Origin: an uncultured Flavobacterium sp.
GTDB taxonomy: Bacteria > Bacteroidota > Bacteroidia > Flavobacteriales > Flavobacteriaceae
Length of the DNA stretch: 12,847 nt
Reading direction: 5' to 3'
NCBI GenBank assembly: GCA_934636265.1
Contig: CAKUAD010000031.1
Location: 1-12,847 of the forward strand
Shown here: positions 1 through 7,836 of the stretch, one piece after another
Position numbering within the stretch: position 1 is the first letter of the stretch
Layout of the letters: every line of letters starts with the position of its first letter
The notes under the pieces: model-generated
Told to the model about the DNA's origin: nothing
The model's database searches: none
Seen by the model: only the letters and a program-made list of their open reading frames with translations
Program-made: the position numbers and the translations under genes

Positions 1-210
1 AAGTCTGTACCGTAAATAGCGCAAAATTCACTAAGGGGAAATTCCCATGCTCGTCCCCCTTCCCATGGCAGGAAGCTAGCGATTTTGGCGTAAAAACCAT
101 TACAGAAATATTGCCTTTAAAGTTAAAATTTGTTTAGGGCATAATAGGGCAATGGCAGCCGTGAAATCTGATCACAACTTTGAAACACTCCGGTAGAACT
201 GTAATATGGC

Positions 211-240
211 AGGATTGCGGTAACTTTTGGCAACAATCCT
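211..240. other. Inverted repeat, possible hairpin of unknown role
   Basis: AGGATTG (211-217) and CAATCCT (234-240) form a perfect 7-bp inverted repeat around a 16-base loop. It lies just upstream of the secDF promoter candidate. No T-run follows on either strand, so it is a poor intrinsic terminator. It could be a weak terminator for a gene left of the window, an operator, or chance. Confidence 0.25.
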
Positions 241-249
241 TAAATAAAA

Positions 250-280
250 TTGGTTGGTGAACTTCAGATATATATATTTG
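250..280 (+). promoter_or_regulatory. Probable secDF promoter (Bacteroidetes -33/-7 type)
   Basis: TATATTTG at 273-280 matches the Bacteroidetes -7 consensus TAnnTTTG exactly. TTG at 250-252 lies 20 bases upstream and fits the looser -33 element. Transcription would start near base 287, giving an unusually long untranslated leader of roughly 115 bases before the secDF ATG. The match is read directly from sequence; use as a promoter is inferred. Confidence 0.5.
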
Positions 281-403
281 CACGTTTTAAAAAAATGTGA
301 AAATTGCCTTAAAAGTGTCGCTCTTGCTAATGCTTTTGGCTAAATCACTGATTGTGAACCGTAACCATCTATAAGAATAACGAGTAATTAATTTTTAGTA
401 GTA

Positions 404-3382
404 ATGCAGAATAGAGGATTAGTTAAATTTTTCGCCATTTTGTTTGCCTTGGTATGTATTTACCAACTTACGTTTACGTTTGTGGCACATAATGTCGAAC
501 AGGATGCCAAGGCATTTGCAAACGGCGATGTCGAAAAAGAGGTGAAATACCTGGATTCAATCGGGAAGATTGAGGTCCTTAACATGGGCTTCACCAGCTT
601 TACCTATAACGAGGTTCGCGACAAGAAAATCAACAAAGGACTCGACCTTGAAGGAGGTATCAACGTCCAGTTGCAGATTTCAGTGCGCGATATCCTTAAA
701 GGTCTGGCCAACGACTCTAAAGACGCCACCTTTAACAAGGCATTGGACGAGGCTACTAAAAACCGCCAAGGAAACGAGGACTATCTGGACGTTTTCTTCC
801 GTGAGTTCGCTAAGGTTTCAGGAGGATCGGTCAAGCTGGCATCACCTGATATCTTTGGAAACAAAACCCTGAGCGACGAGATCAACTTCAAGATGTCGGA
901 TGGCGAGGTTGAAAAAGTAATCCGCCGCAAGGTTGACGAATCCATCACAAGCGCCTACGAGGTACTCAACAAGCGTATCGACAAGTTTGGCGTAGTTCAA
1001 CCAAACATTCAGCGCTTGGGTCAGTCAGGCCGCATCTTGGTCGAATTGCCGGGTGCCAAGGACGTTGACCGTATCAAGAAACTTTTGCAGAGCACAGCCC
1101 AGCTCGAATTTTGGGAAACTTATAAAATCGAGGAAATGGGCAATTTCCTTTTGGCAGCCAATGAATCACTCAAGACATCGGTTGGTATCCAAGAGGTAAA
1201 AACCCAAGCTAAAGCCCCGGCACAAGGCATTGACAGCCTATTGGTTGACAAGGAAAATGATTCTATCGCCCTGGCCAAAGGAAACAATCCGCTGCTGGAC
1301 AAACTCATTGCCCAGGGAGGCGGCCCGGTTTTGGCCGTTGTATCGCCTAAAGATACGGCTGCCATCAACGGTTACTTAAAGCGTCCTGAAATCCGAAACT
1401 TGCTTCCCGCCGACAAGCGCTATGCAAAATTCGTATGGGGCATCGCACAAAATTCATATGTCGACGACAAACAAAACAAGATTGAAGGTATCGAGCTATA
1501 CGCCCTGAAAGGCAACCGCGACGACAAAGCTGCCATGAGCGGTGGCGTGATTACCGATGCCCGCGACTCGTTTGACCAATTGGGCAAGCCGTCGGTTTCG
1601 ATGCAGATGAGCGGCGCAGGTGCAAAAGCCTGGGAAGAGCTCACCGGGAAAGCTTATACTGAAAAAGGCTTTATCGCCATCGTTCTTGACGACGTGGTGT
1701 ATTCGGCTCCAGGCGTTTCAACCGGACCGATTTCCGGCGGACGTTCAGAAATTTCAGGAACGTTTGACATTACCCAAACCAAAGACTTAGCCAACGTACT
1801 CCGCGCCGGTAAACTTCCTGCCGCAGCCGAGATTGTCCAGTCAGAAATAGTGGGACCTTCATTGGGCCAGGAAGCTATTGACAACGGTACGACGTCGGCT
1901 ATCGTAGGATTGCTGGTCGTTGCGCTGTGGATGATGATTTATTACGGACGCGCCGGTGCTTACGCAAATATCGCACTTCTTATCAACCTGTTGTTCCTGT
2001 TTGGAGCGTTGGCGTCGTTGGGTGCCGTACTGACACTGCCCGGTATTGCCGGTATTGTGTTGACTTTGGGTACTGCAGTTGATGCTAACATCATCATCTA
2101 TGAACGGGCCAAGGAAGAACTCGCGGCCGGTAAATCCCAGGCCGAAGCGATCAATTCGGCTTTTGGATGGAGAGGGGCTATGCGTCCAATCGTCGATGCC
2201 AACGTCACGCACATCCTTACCGGAGCGGTGCTCTACATTTTTGGGACCGGACCTATCCAGGGATTTGCAACCACGCTGTTGATTGGTGTCGTCACCTCAA
2301 TGTTCAGCGCAATTTTTATCACCCGTTTCCTGTTGGATTGGGGACTTAAGCGCGAACTCAAACTGTCATTTGATACCGCTTTCTCTAAAAACTTCTTCAA
2401 GAACTTTAACTACGACTTCCTGGGCAAAAAGAAAATTGCGTATGCACTTTCAGCTGTGATTGTAGTCGGATGTCTTGTGTCATTGTTTACTAACGGTCTT
2501 AACCAGGGTGTTGACTTTAAAGGAGGACGTACCTTCCAGGTTCGTTTTGAGAAGCCCGTTTCGGCCGATGAAGTCCGCGCAGACTTGATTCCGGTTTTGG
2601 GTAGTGCCGAGGCCAAGGTGTTCGGGTCGGACAACCAGCTAAAAATCACCACCGGTTTTAAAGTTGAGGAAACAGGCGAGGAGGCTGATCAGGAAGTGAA
2701 CAGGTTGCTGTTTGACGCGCTTAAAAAGCACTACGGACCGGAAATGACTTACGAGAAATTCGTTACACTTTACGAAGGTAAGACTATGGGAATCCTGCAG
2801 GGATCAAAAGTGTCGCCTACGGTGTCTGACGATATCAAGACTAACTCCTATTGGGCGGTACTTGGAGCCATGGCCATTGTTTTCCTTTACTTGGCCATCT
2901 CATTCCGCAAGTGGCAGTATTCACTGGGGGCAATTGCAGCTATCGCTCACGACGTTATCTTCGTGCTGGGCCTTTACTCACTGCTTTGGAAGTACATGCC
3001 ATTTGGAATGGAGGTCGACCAACACTTTATTGCGGCTATCCTGACGGTAATCGGCTATTCGATGAACGATACCGTAATCGTATTTGACCGTGTGCGCGAG
3101 TATCTTGCCGGTAAAGCAAAAGGGAACTTTAACGACATCGTGAACCAGTCAATCAATGCGACTATGGCACGGACGATCAACACCTCACTTACCCTGATTT
3201 TCGTACTCTTGGTTATGTTCATCTGGGGCGGCGAGTCCATCCGCGGCTTTATCTTTGCCATGCTGATTGGTATGATCGTCGGAACGTACTCCTCACTATT
3301 CATCGCCACTCCGGTGTTGTGTGACACCATTCCGGCATCCGAACACAAACGCATCGAGGAAGAACACAACCGCGAGGCGTAA
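404..3382 (+). CDS. secDF: SecDF fusion, protein translocase accessory subunit
   Basis: SecDF is an inner-membrane RND-family protein that uses the proton gradient to pull exported proteins off the SecYEG channel on the periplasmic side. Here SecD and SecF are one 992-residue polypeptide, the usual arrangement and length in Bacteroidetes. After an N-terminal membrane segment (about residues 8-28) comes the SecD hallmark GLDLEGG (79-85) and the large periplasmic P1 domain. The SecD membrane block starts near residue 498 and contains VDANIIIYERAKEE from 559. The SecF half starts with a membrane segment at about 678-696, then GVDFKGG (702-708), and has NDTVIVFDRVRE at 888-899 in its membrane block. 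The ATG at 404 puts the first membrane helix at the extreme N-terminus, as expected. There is no Shine-Dalgarno sequence, as is normal for this phylum. The gene stands alone and ends in a strong terminator. No frameshift was seen. Confidence 0.97.
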   Translation: MQNRGLVKFFAILFALVCIYQLTFTFVAHNVEQDAKAFANGDVEKEVKYLDSIGKIEVLNMGFTSFTYNEVRDKKINKGLDLEGGINVQLQISVRDILKGLANDSKDATFNKALDEATKNRQGNEDYLDVFFREFAKVSGGSVKLASPDIFGNKTLSDEINFKMSDGEVEKVIRRKVDESITSAYEVLNKRIDKFGVVQPNIQRLGQSGRILVELPGAKDVDRIKKLLQSTAQLEFWETYKIEEMGNFLLAANESLKTSVGIQEVKTQAKAPAQGIDSLLVDKENDSIALAKGNNPLLDKLIAQGGGPVLAVVSPKDTAAINGYLKRPEIRNLLPADKRYAKFVWGIAQNSYVDDKQNKIEGIELYALKGNRDDKAAMSGGVITDARDSFDQLGKPSVSMQMSGAGAKAWEELTGKAYTEKGFIAIVLDDVVYSAPGVSTGPISGGRSEISGTFDITQTKDLANVLRAGKLPAAAEIVQSEIVGPSLGQEAIDNGTTSAIVGLLVVALWMMIYYGRAGAYANIALLINLLFLFGALASLGAVLTLPGIAGIVLTLGTAVDANIIIYERAKEELAAGKSQAEAINSAFGWRGAMRPIVDANVTHILTGAVLYIFGTGPIQGFATTLLIGVVTSMFSAIFITRFLLDWGLKRELKLSFDTAFSKNFFKNFNYDFLGKKKIAYALSAVIVVGCLVSLFTNGLNQGVDFKGGRTFQVRFEKPVSADEVRADLIPVLGSAEAKVFGSDNQLKITTGFKVEETGEEADQEVNRLLFDALKKHYGPEMTYEKFVTLYEGKTMGILQGSKVSPTVSDDIKTNSYWAVLGAMAIVFLYLAISFRKWQYSLGAIAAIAHDVIFVLGLYSLLWKYMPFGMEVDQHFIAAILTVIGYSMNDTVIVFDRVREYLAGKAKGNFNDIVNQSINATMARTINTSLTLIFVLLVMFIWGGESIRGFIFAMLIGMIVGTYSSLFIATPVLCDTIPASEHKRIEEEHNREA

Positions 3383-3398
3383 TCAACTAAAAACAAAG

Positions 3399-3423
3399 AA
3401 ACCGGCAATGGCCGGTTTTTTTT
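3399..3423. terminator. Intrinsic terminator between convergent secDF and VOC genes
   Basis: AAACCGGC (3399-3406), loop AATG, GCCGGTTT (3411-3418) form an 8-bp stem that runs into eight T's (3416-3423). It begins 16 bases after the secDF stop. On the minus strand the same stem is followed by a T-rich stretch, so it could also end the lgt-VOC transcript, whose stop codon at 3433 is only ten bases away. Confidence 0.9.
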
Positions 3424-3432
3424 ATGTCTATG

Positions 3433-3807
3433 TTATTGGGCCAACGCCAAAATGTGTCCGTCAGGATCAGCAAGGTAGGCCACGCTGTCGCCCCAATCGC
3501 GTGGTTTTAAATCGTCAATCAGTCTTGCGCCGGCCTCGGTGGCACGTTGAAGGGTTACATGGACATCGGCTGATTTAAAATAGAGTTCGCAGCGCGGAAT
3601 GCCTGTTCCGGTGGCAGGGTGTGGGTCGCTGCCGATAAGGCGCGCAATGCCGTCGTTTGGCATCAATCCAAGCCTAAGTGAACCGCCTAAAGAAAATTCG
3701 GTCATTCCGGGAACGCTGAGGGTGGGATCGGCGTTTAGAACTGTCCTGTAAAATGCTTCACTATCTGCTTGGTTAGAAACATAAAGGATGATGTATTGCA
3801 GGTCCAT
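3433..3807 (-). CDS. VOC-fold (glyoxalase/bleomycin-resistance-like) protein
   Basis: This 124-residue protein has the vicinal-oxygen-chelate pattern: an opening strand and helix (YIILYVSN, then SEAFYRTVL, residues 5-24), a second half starting at CELYF (73-77), and the family ending YLADPDGHILALA (111-123). The family includes metal-dependent lyases and dioxygenases as well as metal-free bleomycin/fosfomycin-type binding proteins. By rough alignment the usual first metal ligand (His) is Tyr5 and the last (Glu after DPDG) is Ala121; only Glu74 remains at a ligand-like position. A metal-free binding protein is therefore more likely than a glyoxalase. An upstream in-frame start (to 3894) would run through lgt. 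The ATG at 3807 gives a standard N-terminus and shares its A with the lgt TGA stop, so translation is probably coupled to lgt. Substrate unknown. Confidence 0.85.
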   Translation of the reverse strand: MDLQYIILYVSNQADSEAFYRTVLNADPTLSVPGMTEFSLGGSLRLGLMPNDGIARLIGSDPHPATGTGIPRCELYFKSADVHVTLQRATEAGARLIDDLKPRDWGDSVAYLADPDGHILALAQ

Positions 3808-4745
3808 CAAAAGTCGTCGTCCAGGCCCGGAACCGGACGCTCGGCCCAGAATATCAGATACAATCCCAACAGGATAAACGGAATGCTCAGCCATTGACCG
3901 GTCGAGAACAGCCCAAGCGCACTTTCAAATCCGCCCTGACTTTCCTTGACAAATTCCACCAAAAACCGCACCGACCACAACAGCACCAAAAAAACGCCAA
4001 AGATATAGCCGCGTTTTAGCCTGACATCAGTTTTCCAGTACAGATACATCAAAATGGCAAACACGATGATATAGCCAAATGCTTCATATAGCTGGGCGGG
4101 ATGGCGCGCCGGAATTTCGGCCAGGACACCCGCAAAATCAGGATTGTGGGCCAGGGCGTCATAAGCTTGCTGTGGAGTCGATGTCTTGGTAAGATTCATG
4201 GCTTGTCCCGGAGAATATTCATCGCGAAGGAACTGGATGCCAAAAATGGATTGGGTAATGTGACCCGTGATTTCAGAATTGAAAAAGTTGCCGATGCGCA
4301 CAAATATCGCTCCGCACGACACCGCGATCACTACGCGGTCCAAAACCCACAAAAGCGGTCGCTTCATGATTTTTTTGCTAAAGAAATACATGGCGATGAT
4401 AATCGCGATTGCCGCTCCGTGACTGGCCAGTCCTTGAAATCCGGTGAATTCCATTTCCGGAAACCGGAACGGGAGCAAAATTTCGCCCAGGTGGTATTTG
4501 TAGTAATCCCAGTCGTAAAAGAAAACGTGTCCAAGGCGGGCGCCCAGCAAAGTGGCTACTACGGTCCAGATAAATAGCGAATCAAGCTTTTCGAGAGGCT
4601 CGCCTTCGCGTTCAAAAATCTTTTTCATGATGAACCATCCAAGCGAGAAAGCCACGACAAACATCAGGCTGTAATAGCGGATGACAAAAAATCCAAGATC
4701 GATTCCTTCAGAAGGGTTCCACAAAATCTGTAAAGCGTGAGCCAT
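3807..4745 (-). CDS. lgt: Prolipoprotein diacylglyceryl transferase
   Basis: Lgt moves a diacylglyceryl group from phosphatidylglycerol to the lipobox cysteine of prolipoproteins, the first step of lipoprotein maturation in the inner membrane. The 312-residue protein is strongly hydrophobic with several membrane spans. Family motifs are in order: RYY (23-25), GARLGHVFFYD (68-78), the His-containing GLASHG (105-110), the Lgt signature RIGNFFNSEITG (150-161), RHPAQLYE (214-221) and RFLVEF (260-265). His109, Arg150 and Arg260 appear to match the essential His103, Arg143 and Arg239 of E. coli Lgt. The protein is somewhat longer than the E. coli enzyme because of a loop after the signature (about 162-213) and a short acidic tail. 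It is the first gene of a two-gene unit with the VOC gene and has its own promoter candidate. Confidence 0.96.
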   Translation of the reverse strand: MAHALQILWNPSEGIDLGFFVIRYYSLMFVVAFSLGWFIMKKIFEREGEPLEKLDSLFIWTVVATLLGARLGHVFFYDWDYYKYHLGEILLPFRFPEMEFTGFQGLASHGAAIAIIIAMYFFSKKIMKRPLLWVLDRVVIAVSCGAIFVRIGNFFNSEITGHITQSIFGIQFLRDEYSPGQAMNLTKTSTPQQAYDALAHNPDFAGVLAEIPARHPAQLYEAFGYIIVFAILMYLYWKTDVRLKRGYIFGVFLVLLWSVRFLVEFVKESQGGFESALGLFSTGQWLSIPFILLGLYLIFWAERPVPGLDDDF

Positions 4746-4761
4746 AAGGGAAAGGTTTGCG

Positions 4762-4791
4762 TAAAGATACTAGCAAATTTGAAACTGACAA
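4762..4791 (-). promoter_or_regulatory. Probable lgt promoter
   Basis: On the minus strand, TTG (4791-4789), a 19-base spacer and TATCTTTA (4769-4762) resemble the Bacteroidetes -33/-7 pair, with one mismatch to TAnnTTTG at the last base. Transcription would start about 10 bases before the lgt ATG. The 80-base gap between crcB and lgt otherwise holds nothing recognisable. If real, lgt and the VOC gene form their own unit rather than relying on cysS read-through. Confidence 0.4.
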
Positions 4792-4825
4792 TCTATTAGG
4801 TAAGGTGTTAATCCGACGCAAGGGT

Positions 4826-5203
4826 TCAGAGTACCTTAACCAGCATCAGCCCCAGCCAAACCGCCAAGAGGCTTACCAACAGGCTTGCGCCCATGTTCAG
4901 CAAGGCCGTTGGGGAATTGCCGGATTGCATCAGTTGAAAATTGTCGGCCGCAAAGGTTGAAAATGTTGTATATCCGCCACAAAAACCCGTAACCAATAGC
5001 AGTCTCATCGATGCGTCGGCTACCTGATTCCGCTCCATAATCCCAAGTAAAATCCCGATGATCAGGCATCCCAACATGTTGGCCGTAAAGGTAGCCAGCG
5101 GAAAAACACCCGCAAAATAACGCGACACAAAAACTTGCGTGAGAAAGCGCAAAATACTTCCCGCTGCGCCGCCAATGCCCACCAAAAGAATGGATTTTGT
5201 CAT
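4826..5203 (-). CDS. crcB: Fluoride-specific ion channel CrcB/Fluc
   Basis: CrcB (Fluc) is a small four-helix membrane protein that assembles as an antiparallel dimer and lets fluoride leave the cytoplasm. The 125-residue product has the family marks: [10 protein letters not shown] (11-20), NMLGCLIIG (42-50) and [13 protein letters not shown] (72-84), which carries the conserved Thr/Phe/Ser residues of the pore. The frame extends upstream to 5290 but would then overlap yidD extensively. The ATG at 5203 gives the normal N-terminus and overlaps the yidD stop as ATGA (5203-5200), so translation is probably coupled. No fluoride riboswitch is visible; expression seems tied to the cysS-yidD message. 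Confidence 0.95.
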   Translation of the reverse strand: MTKSILLVGIGGAAGSILRFLTQVFVSRYFAGVFPLATFTANMLGCLIIGILLGIMERNQVADASMRLLLVTGFCGGYTTFSTFAADNFQLMQSGNSPTALLNMGASLLVSLLAVWLGLMLVKVL

Positions 5204-5448
5204 GATTTTCCTGATTTTGCCGGCGGAACCGGATCGTATCCGCTGGATCCCCATGGGTGACACCGCCCGATGCGCTTCAGGCCCAGCCACCCGCCTTTAA
5301 AAACGCCGTGGGTTTGCAACGCCTCGACCATGTACTGCGAACAAGTGGGCGAATACCGGCACGACGAAGGCAGCAAAGGGGAGAGGACCACTTGGTAAAT
5401 CCTCACCAAAAAAACAAAAGGTGCCGTGGCGATCCTGCGCCAGGTCAT
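5200..5448 (-). CDS. yidD: Membrane protein insertion efficiency factor YidD
   Basis: YidD is a small membrane-associated protein that assists YidC and the Sec system in inserting inner-membrane proteins; its exact mechanism is not settled. The 82-residue product has the full signature: a short hydrophobic/amphipathic N-terminus, [18 protein letters not shown] (22-39) with Cys30 and Cys36, then [11 protein letters not shown] (57-67) with Cys63, and the DPVP ending (72-75). Its ATG overlaps the cysS stop as ATGA (5448-5445), and its own stop overlaps the crcB start the same way. Elsewhere yidD often sits beside rnpA and yidC; here it lies between cysS and crcB, close to lgt and secDF, also envelope-biogenesis genes. 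Confidence 0.96.
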   Translation of the reverse strand: MTWRRIATAPFVFLVRIYQVVLSPLLPSSCRYSPTCSQYMVEALQTHGVFKGGWLGLKRIGRCHPWGSSGYDPVPPAKSGKS

Positions 5449-6920
5449 AGGGTAAATGTAGTTCCTTCCTTGCCGTCCTTGATGGTGATACCAAGATCGT
5501 TTAACCTGTCGCGTATCAAATCCGATAGGGCAAAATCCTTGTCGGCACGGGCGCGGTTGCGCATCTCAATAAGCATTTCAACAGTTCCCTCCAATTTGGA
5601 GTTATCTGCGGTAGCACTGGTATGCGTCAGGCCAAGTACATCAAAAACAAAGGCGTGGACCAACTGTTTGAACGCTTCTAGATCGGCAGCGGTAAGCGAT
5701 TCTTTTCCCTCAGTCAAAAGGTTGACATAACGCACCGCTTCAAACAGTTGCGCAATCAGGATAGGCGTATTGAAATCGTCGTTCATCGCCTCGTAGCAAT
5801 CAGCCTTCCACTTTGCAAGGTCAAGGGTCGATGTGCCGCCCGGCGTCAGTTTTGACAAACCGTCAACAGCATCCATCAATCGGTAGAATCCTTTTTCGGC
5901 CGCCAGGATTGCCTCGTCCGAGAAGTCCAGCACGCTGCGGTAATGCGCCTGAAGCATAAAGAATCGGGCTACCGACGGCGCATAAGTCTTGCTCAGTACG
6001 GGGTTTCCGCCTGTATAAATTTCAGCCGGCAAAATGTGGTTTCCGGTTGATTTGGCCATTTTCTTCCCGTTGAGCGTCAGCATGTTGGCATGCATCCAGA
6101 CATTTACCGGAGGCGTACCCATACAAGCTTCGTTTTGTGCAATCTCACATTCGTGGTGCGGGAACTTCAAATCCATTCCGCCGCCGTGAATGTCAAACCG
6201 CTGGCCCAGATACTTGGTGCTCATGGCCGTACATTCCAGGTGCCAGCCCGGAAATCCGTCACTCCACGGCGACGGCCAGCGCATAATGTGTTGCGGTTCG
6301 GCCCTTTTCCAGAGCGCAAAATCCTGCGGATTGCGTTTGTCCTGCTGTCCGTCCAGATCGCGTGAATTGCTCATCATGTCCTCGAGGTTGCGGCCGCTTA
6401 AAATCCCGTAATGATGCGTCTTGCTGTAGGTCATCACATCAAAATACACTGATCCGTTTGACTCATACGCAAAACCGTTGTCGATGATTTTCTTAATGAT
6501 TTCAATCTGTTCGATAATGTGGCCGGTAGCCGTAGGCTCAATGCTGGGCGGGAGCAAGTTAAAAGTTTTCAGTACATCGTGAAAATCCACGGTATACCGC
6601 TGAACAATCTCCATCGGCTCCAGCTCTTCTAGGCGCGCCTTCTTGGCAATGCGGTCCTCTCCGCTGTCGGCGTCGTTTTCCAGGTGGCCGGCATCGGTAA
6701 TGTTGCGCACATACCGCACTTTGTAACCCAGGTGCAGCAAGTAGCGGAACACCACGTCAAATGACATAAACGTCCTGACATTGCCCAGGTGAACATTGCT
6801 GTACACGGTAGGTCCGCAAACATACATCCCCACATGTCCCTTGTGAATAGGCGTAAAGACTTCTTTTTCGCCCGTGAGCGAATTGTAAATTTTAAGCGCG
6901 TTGGTCTCGTATAGCTGCAT
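5445..6920 (-). CDS. cysS: Cysteinyl-tRNA synthetase
   Basis: CysRS charges tRNA-Cys with cysteine in the cytoplasm. The 491-residue class I synthetase shows [17 protein letters not shown] (31-47), containing zinc ligand Cys35 and the HIGH-type motif as HLGN. The other expected zinc ligands are Cys230 (in GWHLEC), His255 and Glu259 (in FPHHECE). The KMSKS loop is KMAKS (287-291), followed by the helical C-terminal part that contacts the tRNA. Length is slightly above the E. coli enzyme. The frame continues 17 codons upstream to an ATG at 6971, but that extension is unlike the family; the ATG at 6920 gives the expected N-terminus ([14 protein letters not shown]). It is the first gene of a cysS-yidD-crcB unit coupled by ATGA overlaps, and its leader contains two inverted repeats. 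Confidence 0.97.
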   Translation of the reverse strand: MQLYETNALKIYNSLTGEKEVFTPIHKGHVGMYVCGPTVYSNVHLGNVRTFMSFDVVFRYLLHLGYKVRYVRNITDAGHLENDADSGEDRIAKKARLEELEPMEIVQRYTVDFHDVLKTFNLLPPSIEPTATGHIIEQIEIIKKIIDNGFAYESNGSVYFDVMTYSKTHHYGILSGRNLEDMMSNSRDLDGQQDKRNPQDFALWKRAEPQHIMRWPSPWSDGFPGWHLECTAMSTKYLGQRFDIHGGGMDLKFPHHECEIAQNEACMGTPPVNVWMHANMLTLNGKKMAKSTGNHILPAEIYTGGNPVLSKTYAPSVARFFMLQAHYRSVLDFSDEAILAAEKGFYRLMDAVDGLSKLTPGGTSTLDLAKWKADCYEAMNDDFNTPILIAQLFEAVRYVNLLTEGKESLTAADLEAFKQLVHAFVFDVLGLTHTSATADNSKLEGTVEMLIEMRNRARADKDFALSDLIRDRLNDLGITIKDGKEGTTFTL

Positions 6921-6957
6921 ATTTTTCAGGCCGGCAATTTCCCGCTGTCCACTGTAT

Positions 6958-6997
6958 CTTTTAAGGCCCAAAGGTTTTACCGTTTGCGCCTTAAAAG
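6958..6997 (-). other. Inverted repeat in the cysS leader
   Basis: CTTTTAAGGC (6958-6967) and GCCTTAAAAG (6988-6997) are perfect 10-base complements around a 20-base loop. The repeat lies 37 bases upstream of the chosen cysS ATG, within the folE-cysS spacer. No T-run follows it in the transcript direction, so it is not an ordinary terminator. It could be an mRNA structure affecting cysS expression or a protein-binding site. Confidence 0.45.
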
Positions 6998-7016
6998 GAT
7001 GCCGTTTCCATCGGGG

Positions 7017-7042
7017 CCGGGCTTTGTCAATCCAAAGTCCGG
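7017..7042 (-). other. Hairpin just after the folE stop
   Basis: CCGG-CTTTG (7017-7020 and 7022-7026) pairs with CAAAG-CCGG (7033-7037 and 7039-7042) around a 6-base loop, giving a 9-bp stem with one mismatched position (7021/7038). In the folE transcript it would form seven bases after the TAA stop. No T-run follows, so it may protect the folE 3' end or mark a processing site rather than terminate. Confidence 0.4.
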
Positions 7043-7048
7043 TCTCGG

Positions 7049-7711
7049 TTAAAAGTTTGTATCCAGTTTGATGTAATCCAAAAACTCTTTTCGCACGGCC
7101 GGATCTTTAAACTGGCCGCCAAATTCCGATGTTACGGTGCTGCTTTCAATGTCGCGAATCCCGCGTGAGTTCACGCAAAGGTGTTTGGCGTCAATTACGC
7201 AGGCCACGTCGGGCGTTCCCAAAACGCGCTGAAGTTCCTGGACAATCTGCATCGTCAGGCGCTCCTGAACTTGCGGACGCTTGGCAAAATAATCCACAAT
7301 GCGGTTCATCTTGGAAAGGCCTATCACCTGTCCGCCGGAAATATAAGCCACGTGCGCCCGTCCCACTATCGGTAACAGGTGGTGTTCGCAGGTTGAGTAA
7401 ACCGTAATGTTTTTCTCGACCAGCATCTCGCCATAGCGGTAATGATTTTCAAAAGTCGACCCTTTGGGTTTTTTGTCAGGATTCAGTCCGCCAAAAATCT
7501 CCTTTACAAACATCTTGGCCACGCGGTTAGGAGTTCCGCGCAGGCTGTCGTCGGTAAGATCCATCCCAAGAGTATGCAAAATCTGCTCGACATTGTCCCT
7601 GATGGCGTCAATTTTTTCGTCGTCGGTCAGTTCAAAAGCGTCAGGTCGGAGCGGTGTGGTAGCGTTGGTTGAAAAGTGTACGTCATCCTCGGCTTCATTG
7701 TAATTCTTCAT
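7049..7711 (-). CDS. folE: GTP cyclohydrolase I
   Basis: FolE converts GTP to 7,8-dihydroneopterin triphosphate, the entry step to tetrahydrofolate and other pterins, in a cytoplasmic homodecamer. The 220-residue product contains STCEHHLLP (106-114) with zinc ligands Cys108 and His111 and catalytic His110, GLSKMNRIV (131-139), QVQERLT (147-153), and [11 protein letters not shown] (174-184) with His177 and third zinc ligand Cys179. It ends in the typical [10 protein letters not shown] and a short tail. The first 25 or so residues are acidic and poorly conserved, as usual. The ATG at 7711 is preferred; a TTG directly before it (7714) is the only nearby alternative. It is divergent from the giant repeat gene and upstream of cysS, possibly co-transcribed with it. 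Confidence 0.97.
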   Translation of the reverse strand: MKNYNEAEDDVHFSTNATTPLRPDAFELTDDEKIDAIRDNVEQILHTLGMDLTDDSLRGTPNRVAKMFVKEIFGGLNPDKKPKGSTFENHYRYGEMLVEKNITVYSTCEHHLLPIVGRAHVAYISGGQVIGLSKMNRIVDYFAKRPQVQERLTMQIVQELQRVLGTPDVACVIDAKHLCVNSRGIRDIESSTVTSEFGGQFKDPAVRKEFLDYIKLDTNF

Positions 7712-7730
7712 CAAGGCAAAAGTTAGGTTG

Positions 7731-7738
7731 CAAAGATA
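7731..7738 (-). promoter_or_regulatory. Probable folE -7 promoter element
   Basis: TATCTTTG on the minus strand (7738-7731) matches the Bacteroidetes TAnnTTTG element exactly. It ends 19 bases before the folE ATG, so the transcript leader would be only about 10-14 bases. I could not find a convincing -33 partner at normal spacing. Confidence 0.45.
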
Positions 7739-7806
7739 AGTAAATTCAATGTGGTGTTAAATTGAAAAAACCCTCCTTTTTAAGATAAACGTTTCATAAA
7801 TTTTAC

Positions 7807-7825
7807 TAAATTTCGCTCCTTAAAA
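7807..7825 (+). promoter_or_regulatory. Possible -7 element and TAAAA start signal of the giant gene
   Basis: TAAATTTC (7807-7814) matches TAnnTTTG at all but the last position, and TAAAA (7821-7825) lies 11 bases before the ATG. AT-rich TAAAA-type sequences rather than Shine-Dalgarno motifs are common before flavobacterial genes. No clear -33 element was found. The 122-bp region between folE and this gene otherwise shows only AT-rich sequence. Confidence 0.35.
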
Positions 7826-7836
7826 TAATTGCGCCA

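Larger units (their letters stand above)
1..403. other. Intergenic region upstream of secDF, no gene supported
   Basis: No convincing coding sequence was found. One plus-strand frame is open from base 3 to a TAG at 135-137 (about 44 codons). It could be the tail of a gene that begins outside the window, but the translation resembles nothing I recognise and has no conserved look. The region holds an inverted repeat at 211-240, a promoter candidate at 250-280 and an AT-rich leader before secDF. No tRNA, rRNA or mobile element was seen. Confidence 0.5.

Noticed and set aside
3..137. Open plus-strand frame at the left edge as the end of an upstream gene
   Set aside because: Only about 44 codons are visible, with no recognisable motif. 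It cannot be told apart from chance without the sequence to the left.
110..315. Near-identical ATTGCCTT(T/A)AAAG at 110-122 and 303-315
   Set aside because: Twelve of 13 bases match, but the sequence is AT-rich and only two copies exist. Neither sits at a position suggesting an operator pair.
4101..4577. A 158-codon open frame on the plus strand
   Set aside because: It is antisense to lgt, whose family motifs are all intact. It appears to be a shadow frame.
4746..4825. Possible small gene or fluoride riboswitch between crcB and lgt
   Set aside because: The gap is 80 bases, without a conserved structure or a start with a meaningful frame. It also lies downstream of crcB, the wrong side for a crcB riboswitch.
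5204..5290. A longer CrcB start at 5290
   Set aside because: The extra 29 codons would lie over yidD in another frame and do not resemble the CrcB N-terminus. The ATG at 5203 with the ATGA overlap is the normal start.
5257..5730. A 157-codon open frame on the plus strand across yidD and cysS
   Set aside because: It is antisense to two well-identified genes, with no start context or family resemblance.
6921..6971. A longer CysS start at 6971
   Set aside because: The 17 added residues are not family-like and cross the left arm of the leader inverted repeat. The ATG at 6920 starts the usual N-terminus.
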